A stretch of DNA of 13,487 nt, from positions 1-13,487 of the forward strand of contig DQIO01000280.1 in the NCBI GenBank assembly GCA_020793555.1, in the 5' to 3' direction. The stretch's first letter is position 1; every line of letters starts with the position of its first letter. This stretch comes from Methanosarcinaceae archaeon. Its GTDB lineage: Archaea; Halobacteriota; Methanosarcinia; Methanosarcinales; Methanosarcinaceae. Under the pieces are notes generated by a model. The model was not told the DNA's origin. It did no database searches and was given only the letters and a program-made list of their open reading frames with translations. Below are positions 6,649-13,487 of the stretch, in pieces. Position numbers and translations under genes: made by a program.

Positions 6649-7728
6649 ATGACTGACATTGGAAGAATTGTTACCCCAAAAAATACAATGCTGGCAACCG
6701 TACTTACATTTGTATTACTTACGGTGTTACTTACAATAGGAATGTTGACACCTCTTGTTGCAAAACTCACAACAGGTGTGGAAATGGGTCTGCATGCCCA
6801 GTACTTCAATAATCGGTCGGCACTTCCGACTGCAGCGCTTGTAGTGTTTCTTACAACCTGTTTGTTGATAGGATACTTCGACGCAAAAAAATCCGCAATA
6901 ATTGCAGGTGCATCAATTGCATTATCAATCCTTTTTGCAATCGTATCGCCTTTTAACAACACCCCGATCGATATAACAGTTCCACTTGTGGCATTTGCAC
7001 TTGCTGCAACACTGTATAAGATGTGGCGCTCTGTTGACAAGCAGTCCACGTTCAAAACGATGCGCGGTGTAAGTGCACATATCATACATTTGGGCATATT
7101 GATGGTCCTTATCGGTGTCGTGGTCAGCACGAACACGAGAGTTGAAGACTCAAGCATACTTTCGATCAATACAGTAAGCACATTTACTGACCAGCATTAC
7201 AGCATCAATGTTACCAGTATGACATCCGGTTATGAAGGGGCGATGTTTCAAAACAATCCGGGTTCATCGTATGTGACAAACATCAACTTTGATGTGTATA
7301 AAAACAATAAATTCTTTGACAGCGGTCAGGTCAAGTACATCACTGACTTCAAATGGGGCCAGACATACACAACGACCTACATCAATAGGGGAGTGTATGA
7401 AGAACTTTTTATCGCCCCAAGGGCTGTCGATGAAGCAAATGCAAAAATTAACCTATATGTCAGGACTGTGCCTTTCATGACTGTATTATGGATCGGAATG
7501 TACCTGATGGCATTAGGCATTATTATTCTGGGTGTTACTGAACACGTAAAAGCCGGCAGAAACGTTAAAATGGAATCAGATATTCCAAAGAAAATGAAAC
7601 CAAAACCATCCAAGAAAAAGGTTCAAAAACAAAGATCAGAAGTGCCGATGGAAGATATCGAGAAGAAATATGAAGAGAAACTTGAGCGTGAACTTATGAA
7701 GCGAAAGAGTGAACGTGGTGAGAACTAA
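6649..7728 (+). CDS. CcmF C-terminal half (cytochrome c haem lyase subunit, split gene)
   Basis: 359-residue membrane protein corresponding to the second half of CcmF, the haem lyase component of system I cytochrome c maturation, which attaches haem outside the membrane. Predicted helices lie at about 14-33, 59-76, 82-100, 108-125, 142-160 and 276-296. The GVSAHIIHLGILMVLIGVVV stretch (140-159) carries His144 and His147, matching the CcmF 'AHLG' helix with a haem-b ligand. Residues 165-272 form the external beta-rich domain (GVYEELFIAPRA, 248-259). A highly charged Lys/Glu tail (about 305-359) follows the last helix and is likely cytosolic. AGGA lies about 7 nt before the ATG. The N-terminal half is encoded immediately downstream (15-nt gap), the reverse of the order in one-piece CcmF. 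It ends in TAA. The exact haem ligand set is not provable here. Confidence 0.85.
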   Translation: MTDIGRIVTPKNTMLATVLTFVLLTVLLTIGMLTPLVAKLTTGVEMGLHAQYFNNRSALPTAALVVFLTTCLLIGYFDAKKSAIIAGASIALSILFAIVSPFNNTPIDITVPLVAFALAATLYKMWRSVDKQSTFKTMRGVSAHIIHLGILMVLIGVVVSTNTRVEDSSILSINTVSTFTDQHYSINVTSMTSGYEGAMFQNNPGSSYVTNINFDVYKNNKFFDSGQVKYITDFKWGQTYTTTYINRGVYEELFIAPRAVDEANAKINLYVRTVPFMTVLWIGMYLMALGIIILGVTEHVKAGRNVKMESDIPKKMKPKPSKKKVQKQRSEVPMEDIEKKYEEKLERELMKRKSERGEN

Positions 7729-7743
7729 GGAGAAGGTGATGAT

Positions 7744-8811
7744 ATGAGCATAAATTTAGGAATGATATCGATCTGGTTATCTCTTGTTTTTGGACTTGGA
7801 TCCACAGTATATTCTATAATCTATTACTTTAATAGGGATGAAACTGCAAAACAAATATCCCAAAAACTTGAAATTGTGTGTGCAGGAGCAATCACATTTG
7901 CGATAGTATTGATGACATATTATTTGTTAAATGTCAATGCAGCATACAATTACGTTTATCAGCACTCAAGTGCTGACCTTGCATTGGTTTACAAAATATC
8001 TGCCTTATGGGCAGGTCAGGAAGGTTCGTTCCTTTTGTGGACATGGTTTATACTGCTGATGCTGATCTTTATGCAATACACAGGACACACCAAATATCTT
8101 GTTAATACAAAATTGATGGGAATGACTCGTTCCATTTCACTGCTGATCGCATTTGTGTTCCTGTTGCTTTTGGTACTTAAGAATCCATTCGCAATGTATT
8201 ATTCAATCCCAGGTGGGATGATCGAATTGACAAACTGGGATGCTTTTGTAGTGCCATACGAGATACCATACGGACAGGGTATGAATCCATTACTAAGAAA
8301 TCCGTGGATGGCAATACACCCACCAGTACTGTTCCTTGGCTATGCAGCCTTTACGATCCCATTTGCAGCAGCGATTGGAAATTTGGTACTGAATGATAAC
8401 AGATGGACAAAAATAGCAGCAGACTGGATGAGAATCTCATGGTTATTCCTGACTCTCGGCATCGGTCTTGGTGGATACTGGGCATATGAAGTTCTTGGAT
8501 GGGGAGCATGGTACTGGACATGGGATCCAGTTGAAACCTCATCATTCATCCCATGGGTTGCAGCAACGGCATACTTACATGCCCAAACACGTACAAATCA
8601 TGGAGAATACAAATTCCTTGCACCAATGCTTGCAGTGCTCTCATTCATACTTGTCATATTTGCAACATTTGTGACAAGAAGTGGAATGTGGGCATCTGTA
8701 CACTCGTGGCAGGACTTTACATTTGAAGCTGGTGTTATCGCTGTATTCCTTGCAGCGCTTATATTGTCAAGCACAGTGTTACTGATCAAACGATACCTTG
8801 CAGAAGAATAG
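7744..8811 (+). CDS. CcmF N-terminal half (WWD-domain cytochrome c maturation protein)
   Basis: 355-residue polytopic protein with the haem-handling WWD domain. Landmarks in order: YKISALWAGQEGSFLLWTW (83-101), NPLLRNPWMAIHPPVLFLGY (181-200, His192 being the likely membrane haem ligand), the Trp-rich WWD loop GWGAWYWTWDPVETSSFIPW (252-271) and FATFVTRSGMWASVHSW (306-322, His320 the likely external ligand flanking the WWD loop). The final helix is at about 328-348, then a short charged end. This is the first half of bacterial-type CcmF; CcmC and NrfE/CcsA share WWD but lack this full set. The ribosome site (GGAG and GGTGAT) lies between the two genes, so translation of the halves is probably balanced and they should assemble into one lyase. 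A terminator follows the gene. No CcmA, B, C or E gene is in the window. It ends in TAG. Confidence 0.9.
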   Translation: MSINLGMISIWLSLVFGLGSTVYSIIYYFNRDETAKQISQKLEIVCAGAITFAIVLMTYYLLNVNAAYNYVYQHSSADLALVYKISALWAGQEGSFLLWTWFILLMLIFMQYTGHTKYLVNTKLMGMTRSISLLIAFVFLLLLVLKNPFAMYYSIPGGMIELTNWDAFVVPYEIPYGQGMNPLLRNPWMAIHPPVLFLGYAAFTIPFAAAIGNLVLNDNRWTKIAADWMRISWLFLTLGIGLGGYWAYEVLGWGAWYWTWDPVETSSFIPWVAATAYLHAQTRTNHGEYKFLAPMLAVLSFILVIFATFVTRSGMWASVHSWQDFTFEAGVIAVFLAALILSSTVLLIKRYLAEE

Positions 8812-8830
8812 ATGCTCCAAAATAATTATT

Positions 8831-8886
8831 GGGCTTGCATAAATGCAAGTCCATCCATTTTTATTTTATTTTATTATATTTTTTCC
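8831..8886 (+). terminator. Hairpin plus T-rich terminator after the ccmF operon
   Basis: GGGCTTGCAT (8831-8840), an AA spacer and ATGCAAGTCC (8843-8852) form a 10-bp stem with one G-T pair. It is followed by a long T-rich tail ending in T6. It lies 20 nt after the stop of the CcmF N-terminal half. Confidence 0.75.
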
Positions 8887-8951
8887 TTAATACTAACCAT
8901 TTATTTCTCCTAAATAGATACATTTATTAGAAAACGTTTGATAGAATATTT

Positions 8952-9860
8952 ATGCATATTACTCTCAATTCCCATGTAGACTGCATTTGTGATTTTACGT
9001 ACAATTTTATCTGGCAGCACAAAGGCAAAGAACTTGATCCAAAGACACCAATACCTGACCAAGTCGATTCTGAATATACCTACCGACAACTTGTAGAAAC
9101 CCTCACCAATGGTGAAGATGTGCATATATCCGGTTCTGTTGGAAAGCGATTTGCATCAAGTCTTGGAGTCAACCTCGCCTATTTTGGAGGCGGAGGAAGA
9201 ATACTTGATATAGGCTGTGTTTTTATTGACGGTGATATAGGCACACGAGCCGGAATAAGCATGGTTAGCGGTGCCATATATGTAAGCGGCAAGATTGCTG
9301 AGCCTATAGGAAATATCGTAGAGGTTGTGTCAGATGAAGAGGGATACAAAAAATTTGTATCAATAACCGAAATATTACGAGATGGAGATTCCGATGTCAG
9401 GTTTGTTGATACGCGAAATATATTTGATGGCAAAACCCTTACGCTTGGTGATGGAATATTACGCGATACCGTGGCTGCCCGTCTTGATGTGAATGCGATA
9501 GTTGTTGTATCAGGTGATGTTGACTTGAGTACAGGAATCCTGATGCGAAATGGAAAAATAGTCGTTGAAGGGGATGGAGGTATGAACACAGGTGTCCTGT
9601 TAAACGGTGGACGTGTGATCGTCATGGGAAATGTGGGTGAATTTGCAGGCACTGACATGCGAAAAGGCGAACTAATAATCGGTGGCAAAGCGCAGGGATA
9701 TATTGGTGCCAATATGAAAGGCGGCAGCATCTACGTAAAAGGCGATGTCAAAGCAGTCCCTCCTGCAAAAGTCGGGGCAGTTGATGATATGGGGTTGCTG
9801 CAAAAGGAACTTGGTATCAACAGGATGATCGCAATGATGTTCAAGAGAATTGGTCTTTGA
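8952..9860 (+). CDS. GXGXG beta-helix protein (FwdC / glutamate synthase domain 3-like)
   Basis: 302 residues with the right-handed beta-helix repeat of the GXGXG family. The pattern 'G-x2-x-G-x2-M-x-G-G-x-I-x-V-x-G' is seen as IGTRAGISMVSGAIYVSG (96-113), LSTGILMRNGKIVVEGD (192-208), MNTGVLLNGGRVIVMGN (211-227), FAGTDMRKGELIIGGK (231-246) and YIGANMKGGSIYVKGD (250-265). The family includes subunit C of formylmethanofuran dehydrogenase and the C-terminal domain of glutamate synthase. This stand-alone copy has none of their partner genes beside it, so it is better treated as a paralogue of unknown role; such proteins have sometimes been mislabelled 'tributyrin esterase'. Residues 1-40 do not resemble the family, contain three of the few Cys/Trp residues, and no clear ribosome site precedes the ATG. 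A TATA-like CATTTATTA about 25-30 nt upstream may indicate a leaderless transcript. It ends in TGA. Confidence 0.8.
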   Translation: MHITLNSHVDCICDFTYNFIWQHKGKELDPKTPIPDQVDSEYTYRQLVETLTNGEDVHISGSVGKRFASSLGVNLAYFGGGGRILDIGCVFIDGDIGTRAGISMVSGAIYVSGKIAEPIGNIVEVVSDEEGYKKFVSITEILRDGDSDVRFVDTRNIFDGKTLTLGDGILRDTVAARLDVNAIVVVSGDVDLSTGILMRNGKIVVEGDGGMNTGVLLNGGRVIVMGNVGEFAGTDMRKGELIIGGKAQGYIGANMKGGSIYVKGDVKAVPPAKVGAVDDMGLLQKELGINRMIAMMFKRIGL

Positions 9861-10073
9861 TGATAAATACCAGGTCTGTCTAAAAGTTTGGTGTTGAGAT
9901 GAAAGTCTGGTTATTACATACTTTCAAATACACATCAGTCAGCACTGACTTAATATTGTATTTCATTGGTAATTGTTCCAATACTAATGTATTTGACTGC
10001 ATATTAAAATATATTAATTATAAAATCTTCACAGCTGAACATTCCAAACATGAGATTTCGCCCTTAATATTTC

Positions 10074-11078
10074 CTATTTTTTCATTTTTTCAACATTATC
10101 ATGGATATTAACATTAAAAATTAAATCACTGCCATTAAACTTAATTTTGAAAACCTCAGAATCAAATCCATCATTGTCACCTGATGGTCTGCCCCATTCT
10201 TGCAAACAATCTGACAATCTTAAAAGAAAAGCGACTGGTGCCTTTGAACAATTAATTTTAGTATGTTTTTCAAACCATTCAGATTCAAGACTATGAATAT
10301 ATATTGCAGAACATGCGGGAATGATATCTTTATTAAAATATCGTTGGTTAAAATCGATTTCGACATTATTTATAACTACTATTGTAGGGTTACATTTTCC
10401 ACACGGGTTATTTGTATAATACATTAGATCAATTATACTTAAAACTGCTAATGAACCTATCATTCCATGATGATGAATATTTTCGTGATATAAATCAAGA
10501 TATTCTTTCCTTAAATTAATCTCACGATCCAACTTAAGATTTTCTTCGATTAATTCAAAACTGTTTTTACAACTTTTTAATTTACCAACATTTACATCAC
10601 TGATTTTAAAAGGAATATTTTCAGTCGTGGAGCCTACAACATCAATTACATTCAGGTGATTGTTTAATGACTGGTTATGTTCGGTCAAATAATCACTTTT
10701 TATATTATCCACTTTTTCTTCAAACGTTGACGAGCTAATTAGATCATTGCCAAGATAGCCAATATCATGGAATAAACATGCAATCTTCCATTGCAATGGG
10801 TTTACGGGGACACCCAATTTTTTCATATATGTTTCATTGATATAGATTCCTAAGATGAAAGTAAACATAGTGTGTACAACATGATCCCGATGTTTTGAAT
10901 TTAAATGACGAATTTTCAATTCATATTTTGCTAAATCAGCGATACATGTACTGATTTCACCTTTTTTATGCCTCTCCATAATATGTTTAACAAGATTGAT
11001 TGCCTTATTCGATCTTTTGGCAAATATTTCATCTCTTGATAAATTCTCAAACTCAGGAGAAATTAAAAAATCCTTCAA
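10074..11078 (-). CDS. HD-superfamily phosphohydrolase, uncharacterised
   Basis: 334 residues from a TTG codon. Metal-binding HD-type residues appear in order: His66 in RDHVVHT (64-70), the HD pair in LFHDIGYLG (102-110), a His cluster HENIHHHGMIGSLAVL (198-213) and Asp290 in LLRLSDCLQEWGRP (285-298). This is the H...HD...H...D pattern of HD phosphohydrolases, acting on nucleotides, cyclic nucleotides or related phosphate esters; the substrate cannot be inferred. The gene is visibly richer in A/T than its neighbours, suggesting acquisition. The start is doubtful. The frame is open for about 36 codons upstream of the TTG (EYGLYPRE and others look coding) back to a stop at 11190-11192, with no ATG or GTG. 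TTG itself overlaps the stop of a 27-codon reading frame (TTGA). The stop is TAG, followed in frame by 14 more codons to TGA. It could be a slightly damaged gene. Confidence 0.8.
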   Translation of the reverse strand: MKDFLISPEFENLSRDEIFAKRSNKAINLVKHIMERHKKGEISTCIADLAKYELKIRHLNSKHRDHVVHTMFTFILGIYINETYMKKLGVPVNPLQWKIACLFHDIGYLGNDLISSSTFEEKVDNIKSDYLTEHNQSLNNHLNVIDVVGSTTENIPFKISDVNVGKLKSCKNSFELIEENLKLDREINLRKEYLDLYHENIHHHGMIGSLAVLSIIDLMYYTNNPCGKCNPTIVVINNVEIDFNQRYFNKDIIPACSAIYIHSLESEWFEKHTKINCSKAPVAFLLRLSDCLQEWGRPSGDNDGFDSEVFKIKFNGSDLIFNVNIHDNVEKMKK

Positions 11079-11190
11079 CTCACGCGGGTATAAGCCATAT
11101 TCACTTGACCACTTACAAGTTTCATCATATAAAAATTCATTTTCATCATTTTGATCATCTAATTTTTTTATATTGAAAAAATTAACAATC

Positions 11191-11198
11191 TATATAAG
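11191..11198 (-). promoter_or_regulatory. TATA-box candidate for the HD gene
   Basis: The minus strand reads CTTATATA preceded by GAAATA. It predicts a start near 11168, which places the first transcript ATG (11156-11158) about 10 nt downstream and supports translation beginning well upstream of the TTG at 11078. Confidence 0.55.
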
Positions 11199-11432
11199 TA
11201 TTTCTATATGTGACGTATAGTATAGAATTTAGTATGTATTTAGTATGTATTTAGTAAAAATTTAAAATCCATTTTGGACTTTTACAACAGTTATATGGGA
11301 TATTATTATAACATATCATAATAATTCATATATTGTAATACTATTATTGCTTAAATCATAACAACAATTTAAAACAATATTCGTAAAAGGATACAGAAAT
11401 CATACAGCATAAAATCATAAGAGGAACAAAAA
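11193..11432. other. Non-coding stretch between divergent HD and AIM24 genes
   Basis: About 240 very A/T-rich bases without a credible gene. It holds the HD-gene TATA element at one end, an 11-nt tandem repeat near 11228-11256, a TATATT element at 11329-11334 that could serve the plus-strand gene, and a GAGG ribosome site at 11421-11424. No RNA gene was recognised. Confidence 0.6.
11228..11256. repeat. 11-nt tandem repeat
   Basis: TTTAGTATGTA occurs twice in tandem (11228-11238, 11239-11249) followed by a partial third unit TTTAGTA (11250-11256). The period equals about one DNA turn, so it could array regulator sites on one face of the helix. It sits between the divergent HD and AIM24 promoters. 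Confidence 0.8.
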
Positions 11433-12125
11433 ATGGCACGATACTCGATAGACGAATTTATAGAAACGACAGGACAACAAGACCTTGGAGAAGGCGTATT
11501 TGAATTGGAAAGTGACCGCATGCTTGAGGTCAATCTTGATGGCAGGATGTGGACAAAAAAAGGATCAATGGTGGCCTATCTTGGTAATGTTAAATTCGTA
11601 CGTGAAGGGATACTTGAACACGGCCTTGGAAAAATGATTAAAAAATCCATCACCGGTGAAGGGGTAAGTCTGACAAAAGCAGAAGGCAAAGGCAAGATAT
11701 ACCTTGCAGATAGCGGAAAGAAAATCTCCATCATAAATCTTAAAAACCAAGCTATATACGTTAACGGCAATGATGTCCTTGCATTCGAAGACTCCATTGA
11801 ATGGAATATCAAAATGATGAAAAAGATGGCGGGTATGATGGCAGGAGGCCTGTTTAATGTAAAACTTGAAGGAACTGGAATGATTGCCATAACCACCCAC
11901 TACAACCCTCTGACACTTAGGGTGACACGCAACCAGCCAGTGTTTACAGATCCCAACGCCACGGTCGCATGGTCAGAAAATCTACAGCCCAACATAAAAA
12001 CGGATATATCACTAAAAACGTTGGTTGGAAGGGAAAGTGGGGAAACTGTTCAGATGGCATTTGAAGGCGAGGGATTTGTGGTAATCCAGCCGTATGAAGA
12101 AGTGTATTTCCAGGCAGGTCAGTGA
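11433..12125 (+). CDS. AIM24-family protein
   Basis: 230 residues matching the AIM24 / DUF124-type beta-sandwich family. It has an early [20 protein letters not shown] segment (19-38), [14 protein letters not shown] (42-55), [19 protein letters not shown] (86-104), [12 protein letters not shown] (115-126), a Gly/Met-rich helix-to-strand region [17 protein letters not shown] (140-156), and a closing [12 protein letters not shown] (212-223). No signal peptide or membrane helix is present. The family is widespread in bacteria and archaea; yeast Aim24 is mitochondrial and affects cristae organisation, but the prokaryotic role is not established. GAGG lies 8 nt before the ATG. The gene stands alone on its strand, with a broken gene downstream, so the neighbourhood adds little functional information. 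It ends in TGA. Confidence 0.85.
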   Translation: MARYSIDEFIETTGQQDLGEGVFELESDRMLEVNLDGRMWTKKGSMVAYLGNVKFVREGILEHGLGKMIKKSITGEGVSLTKAEGKGKIYLADSGKKISIINLKNQAIYVNGNDVLAFEDSIEWNIKMMKKMAGMMAGGLFNVKLEGTGMIAITTHYNPLTLRVTRNQPVFTDPNATVAWSENLQPNIKTDISLKTLVGRESGETVQMAFEGEGFVVIQPYEEVYFQAGQ

Positions 12126-12235
12126 ATTGTATCTCAGAGAAGATAGGGCAATTAAACGGATATCTACAACAATGAGTGGGGAAGAAGTTATTTTTGATGG
12201 GATTATGAATTGAATTATATAGAGAGTGCTTTTTT

Positions 12236-12544
12236 ATGAATTCAAAAAATGAAAAGGTGTTATTTATGAAACAAATGATAACGATAGGATTGCTGTTAAT
12301 ATTTACTATTACTATACTCAGTAATCCAGTATATGCGAAAATAAGTTCTGAATGGGTTGCAGATGGCAATCTGTTCTACAATACTAAAGATTATATTAAT
12401 GCTCTTTAATCATTTAACCAAGCGCTTGAAATTGACGTTAATAATGCTGATGCATGGATGGGCAAAGGAAACATATTTGAGGTTTTATGTTTTTACAACA
12501 CCAATGTTTTTAAAATCTCAACCAAATATCCAAAACTACTTTAA
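12236..12544 (+). pseudogene. Secreted TPR-repeat protein, disrupted by a nonsense codon
   Basis: One frame from ATG 12236 (or better ATG 12266, preceded by GGTG 6 nt upstream) begins with a signal peptide MKQMITIGLLLIF... ending PVYA, then SEWVADGNLFYNTKDYINAL. A TAA at 12407-12409 interrupts it. The same frame continues SFNQALEIDVNNADAWMGKG, which is unmistakably a tetratricopeptide repeat (consensus A-L-E-x-F-x-x-A-L-E-I-D-P-x-N-A-x-A-W). The stop falls where Glu is usual, so a single GAA-to-TAA change explains it. After GNIFE the sequence stops resembling TPR and ends at TAA 12542-12544, so most downstream repeats are deleted or frameshifted. Intact relatives are secreted or membrane-associated scaffold proteins. 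The 55-residue 5' product is unlikely to be functional. Confidence 0.75.
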
Positions 12545-12594
12545 CAGAAAAAGATTAACTATACTGTGTGGGTAAAATTGTAATCGTTTCTTAA

Positions 12595-12603
12595 TCTTAT
12601 ACA
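12595..12603 (+). promoter_or_regulatory. TATA-box candidate for the HARP gene
   Basis: CTTATACAA, about 50 nt before the ATG at 12650, predicts a start near 12626 and a leader of about 25 nt containing the GTGAG ribosome site. It shows the gene need not depend on the broken TPR gene upstream. Confidence 0.35.
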
Positions 12604-12649
12604 AATTAACCATTTTTATCATTTAACATGTGGAACAGTGAGCAAAACT

Positions 12650-13366
12650 ATGTTGCGACAAAGATTCATTATTGATACTACTGCATTGACAGACACTCAA
12701 ACGCGGGAAACTATGGGTTTTTCCACTTTATGTGATGGGATGCGCGGAGTACTTGAACTTATAGCAGATGCTCGCCTGCAACTTGGCATTAGTTGTTACG
12801 TACCTTTCCCGACTGTGTACGATGAACTACACAATTTTGCCAAGAACAATGGTTGTGACAGTGATGTACTCGCAAAGATCGATACATGGCTTGTTAAAAA
12901 AGCACCTGACCGATATAATGTCATGGTCTCATCGCGAATGTTCCACGAATACGTGTCACACATGCGTGAGCGTATAAACAAGGGAATGAACGTGGCAGAA
13001 GATTCCATATTGGAAGCAGCCACAGAATGCCTTTTCCTGACATCAGAAGCAAAAAATAAAAACGATATTGAAGAGGAGATTGAGCGCGAGGTTATCGGCA
13101 AGATCGTTGGAAAGTTCAGGAACAAATACCGCAATGCACTTCGCTACGGTATTTTAGACAGTGCACCTGATATTGATGTACTGCTGCTTGCAAGAGAACT
13201 TGATGCGGCTGTTGTTGCAAGTGATTTCGGTATCCAGAAATGGGCAGAACAAATGGGTGTAAGGTATGTACCTGCAAATACATTTCCAATGATGCTTAAG
13301 GAATACCTCAAATATACATCAACTCTGGAATATAGGGGAGAAGGCGAATTATTCGATAAATTGTAG
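12650..13366 (+). CDS. Protein-only RNase P homologue HARP / 'RNA ligase partner protein' (UPF0278)
   Basis: 238-residue PIN-like metallonuclease. It starts [20 protein letters not shown], then [20 protein letters not shown] (41-60), [13 protein letters not shown] (77-89), [20 protein letters not shown] (99-118) and [20 protein letters not shown] (156-175), followed by [20 protein letters not shown]. Asp9, Asp170, Asp174, Asp176 and Asp192 fit the active-site spacing of HARP (Homolog of Aquifex RNase P), an RNA-free enzyme that removes tRNA 5' leaders. Residues 110-168 form the helical insertion used for oligomerisation and tRNA contact. In archaea HARP usually coexists with RNA-based RNase P, so it may be accessory. 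The family name comes from frequent linkage to an RNA ligase gene, which is not seen in the window. ATG 12650 is preferred over GTG 12638: the family starts at this Met, and GTGAG lies 7 nt before it. It ends in TAG. Confidence 0.92.
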   Translation: MLRQRFIIDTTALTDTQTRETMGFSTLCDGMRGVLELIADARLQLGISCYVPFPTVYDELHNFAKNNGCDSDVLAKIDTWLVKKAPDRYNVMVSSRMFHEYVSHMRERINKGMNVAEDSILEAATECLFLTSEAKNKNDIEEEIEREVIGKIVGKFRNKYRNALRYGILDSAPDIDVLLLARELDAAVVASDFGIQKWAEQMGVRYVPANTFPMMLKEYLKYTSTLEYRGEGELFDKL

Positions 13367-13487
13367 TTGTAGGATAACCCATATTTTACCAATAGGTCAA
13401 ATGGCCACCACCGTAATTAACCCTACCTCCATCTATGGAATGGGATCGGCCATGGAACTTATGATGTCCAATATTTATTGTTAAATT

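Noticed and set aside
6513..7181. 222-codon minus-strand ORF
   Set aside because: Antisense to the CcmF C-terminal half, which has clear family motifs and a ribosome site.
9179..9730. 183-codon minus-strand ORF
   Set aside because: Pro/Ser/Thr-rich antisense shadow of the Gly-rich beta-helix repeats of the GXGXG gene.
9899..10111. Plus-strand 70-codon ORF with GGTG upstream of its ATG
   Set aside because: Its end overlaps the 3' end of the HD gene, the composition is that of random A/T-rich DNA and no motif is recognisable.
11075..11158. 27-codon minus-strand ORF (MIKMMKMNFY...) whose TGA overlaps the HD gene TTG
   Set aside because: Not listed as a gene because its Met-rich sequence arises from ATGA repeats of the alternative frame; it matters only as evidence for a frame problem in the HD gene.
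11228..11256. CRISPR array
   Set aside because: The repeat unit is only 11 nt and has no spacers; no CRISPR-like repeat-spacer pattern exists elsewhere in the window.
13401..13484. 27-codon ORF starting MATTVINPTSIYG after the HARP gene
   Set aside because: Too short, its ribosome site is weak and badly spaced, and it resembles no known family. It could be real, but nothing supports it.

Overview
The window looks like a chromosomal segment of a methanogenic (or methane-oxidising) euryarchaeon, most likely in the Methanosarcinales. The evidence is a CDP-archaeol synthase (archaeal ether-lipid pathway), a DUF2683-type antitoxin, an FwdC-like GXGXG protein, an archaeal split CcmF (which implies c-type cytochromes), a UPF0278/HARP 'RNA ligase partner' protein, TATA-box promoters and GGTG/GGAG ribosome binding sites. 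The genus cannot be fixed from sequence alone. UAG is the terminal codon of 4 of the 12 intact genes, which is notable for an order in which some members read UAG as pyrrolysine.

Layout. 1-2787 is accessory: a decayed IS1634-like transposase remnant, a RelE/DUF2683 toxin-antitoxin pair on the minus strand with a palindromic operator candidate, a membrane-anchored formylglycine-generating-enzyme-like (SUMF1) protein, a type II tRNA-Leu(CAG) on the minus strand, and two diverged copies of an ~80-nt repeat, each followed by a strong hairpin. 2788-6433 is a minus-strand housekeeping block: argF, purD, pyrE and carS. pyrE and carS probably form one operon; CarS consumes CTP and PyrE lies on the pyrimidine route to CTP. 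6649-8811 is a plus-strand operon with CcmF split into two genes in reversed order (C-terminal half first), closed by a hairpin plus T-rich terminator.

8952-9860 encodes a GXGXG beta-helix protein of the FwdC/glutamate-synthase-domain-3 type. 10074-11078 (minus) is a visibly more A/T-rich gene for an HD-superfamily phosphohydrolase whose N-terminus and stop codon are both ambiguous. After a 240-nt non-coding stretch with an 11-nt tandem repeat come an AIM24-family gene (11433-12125), a broken secreted TPR-protein gene (12236-12544) and the protein-only RNase P-like HARP gene (12650-13366).

No complete new multi-gene system is evident. The points most worth a second look are the reversed CcmF split, the HD protein with its N-terminal frame anomaly, the missing canonical start upstream of the first CarS helix, the hexanucleotide microsatellite encoding an Asp/Lys tail on PyrE, and the repeat/hairpin elements around the tRNA.
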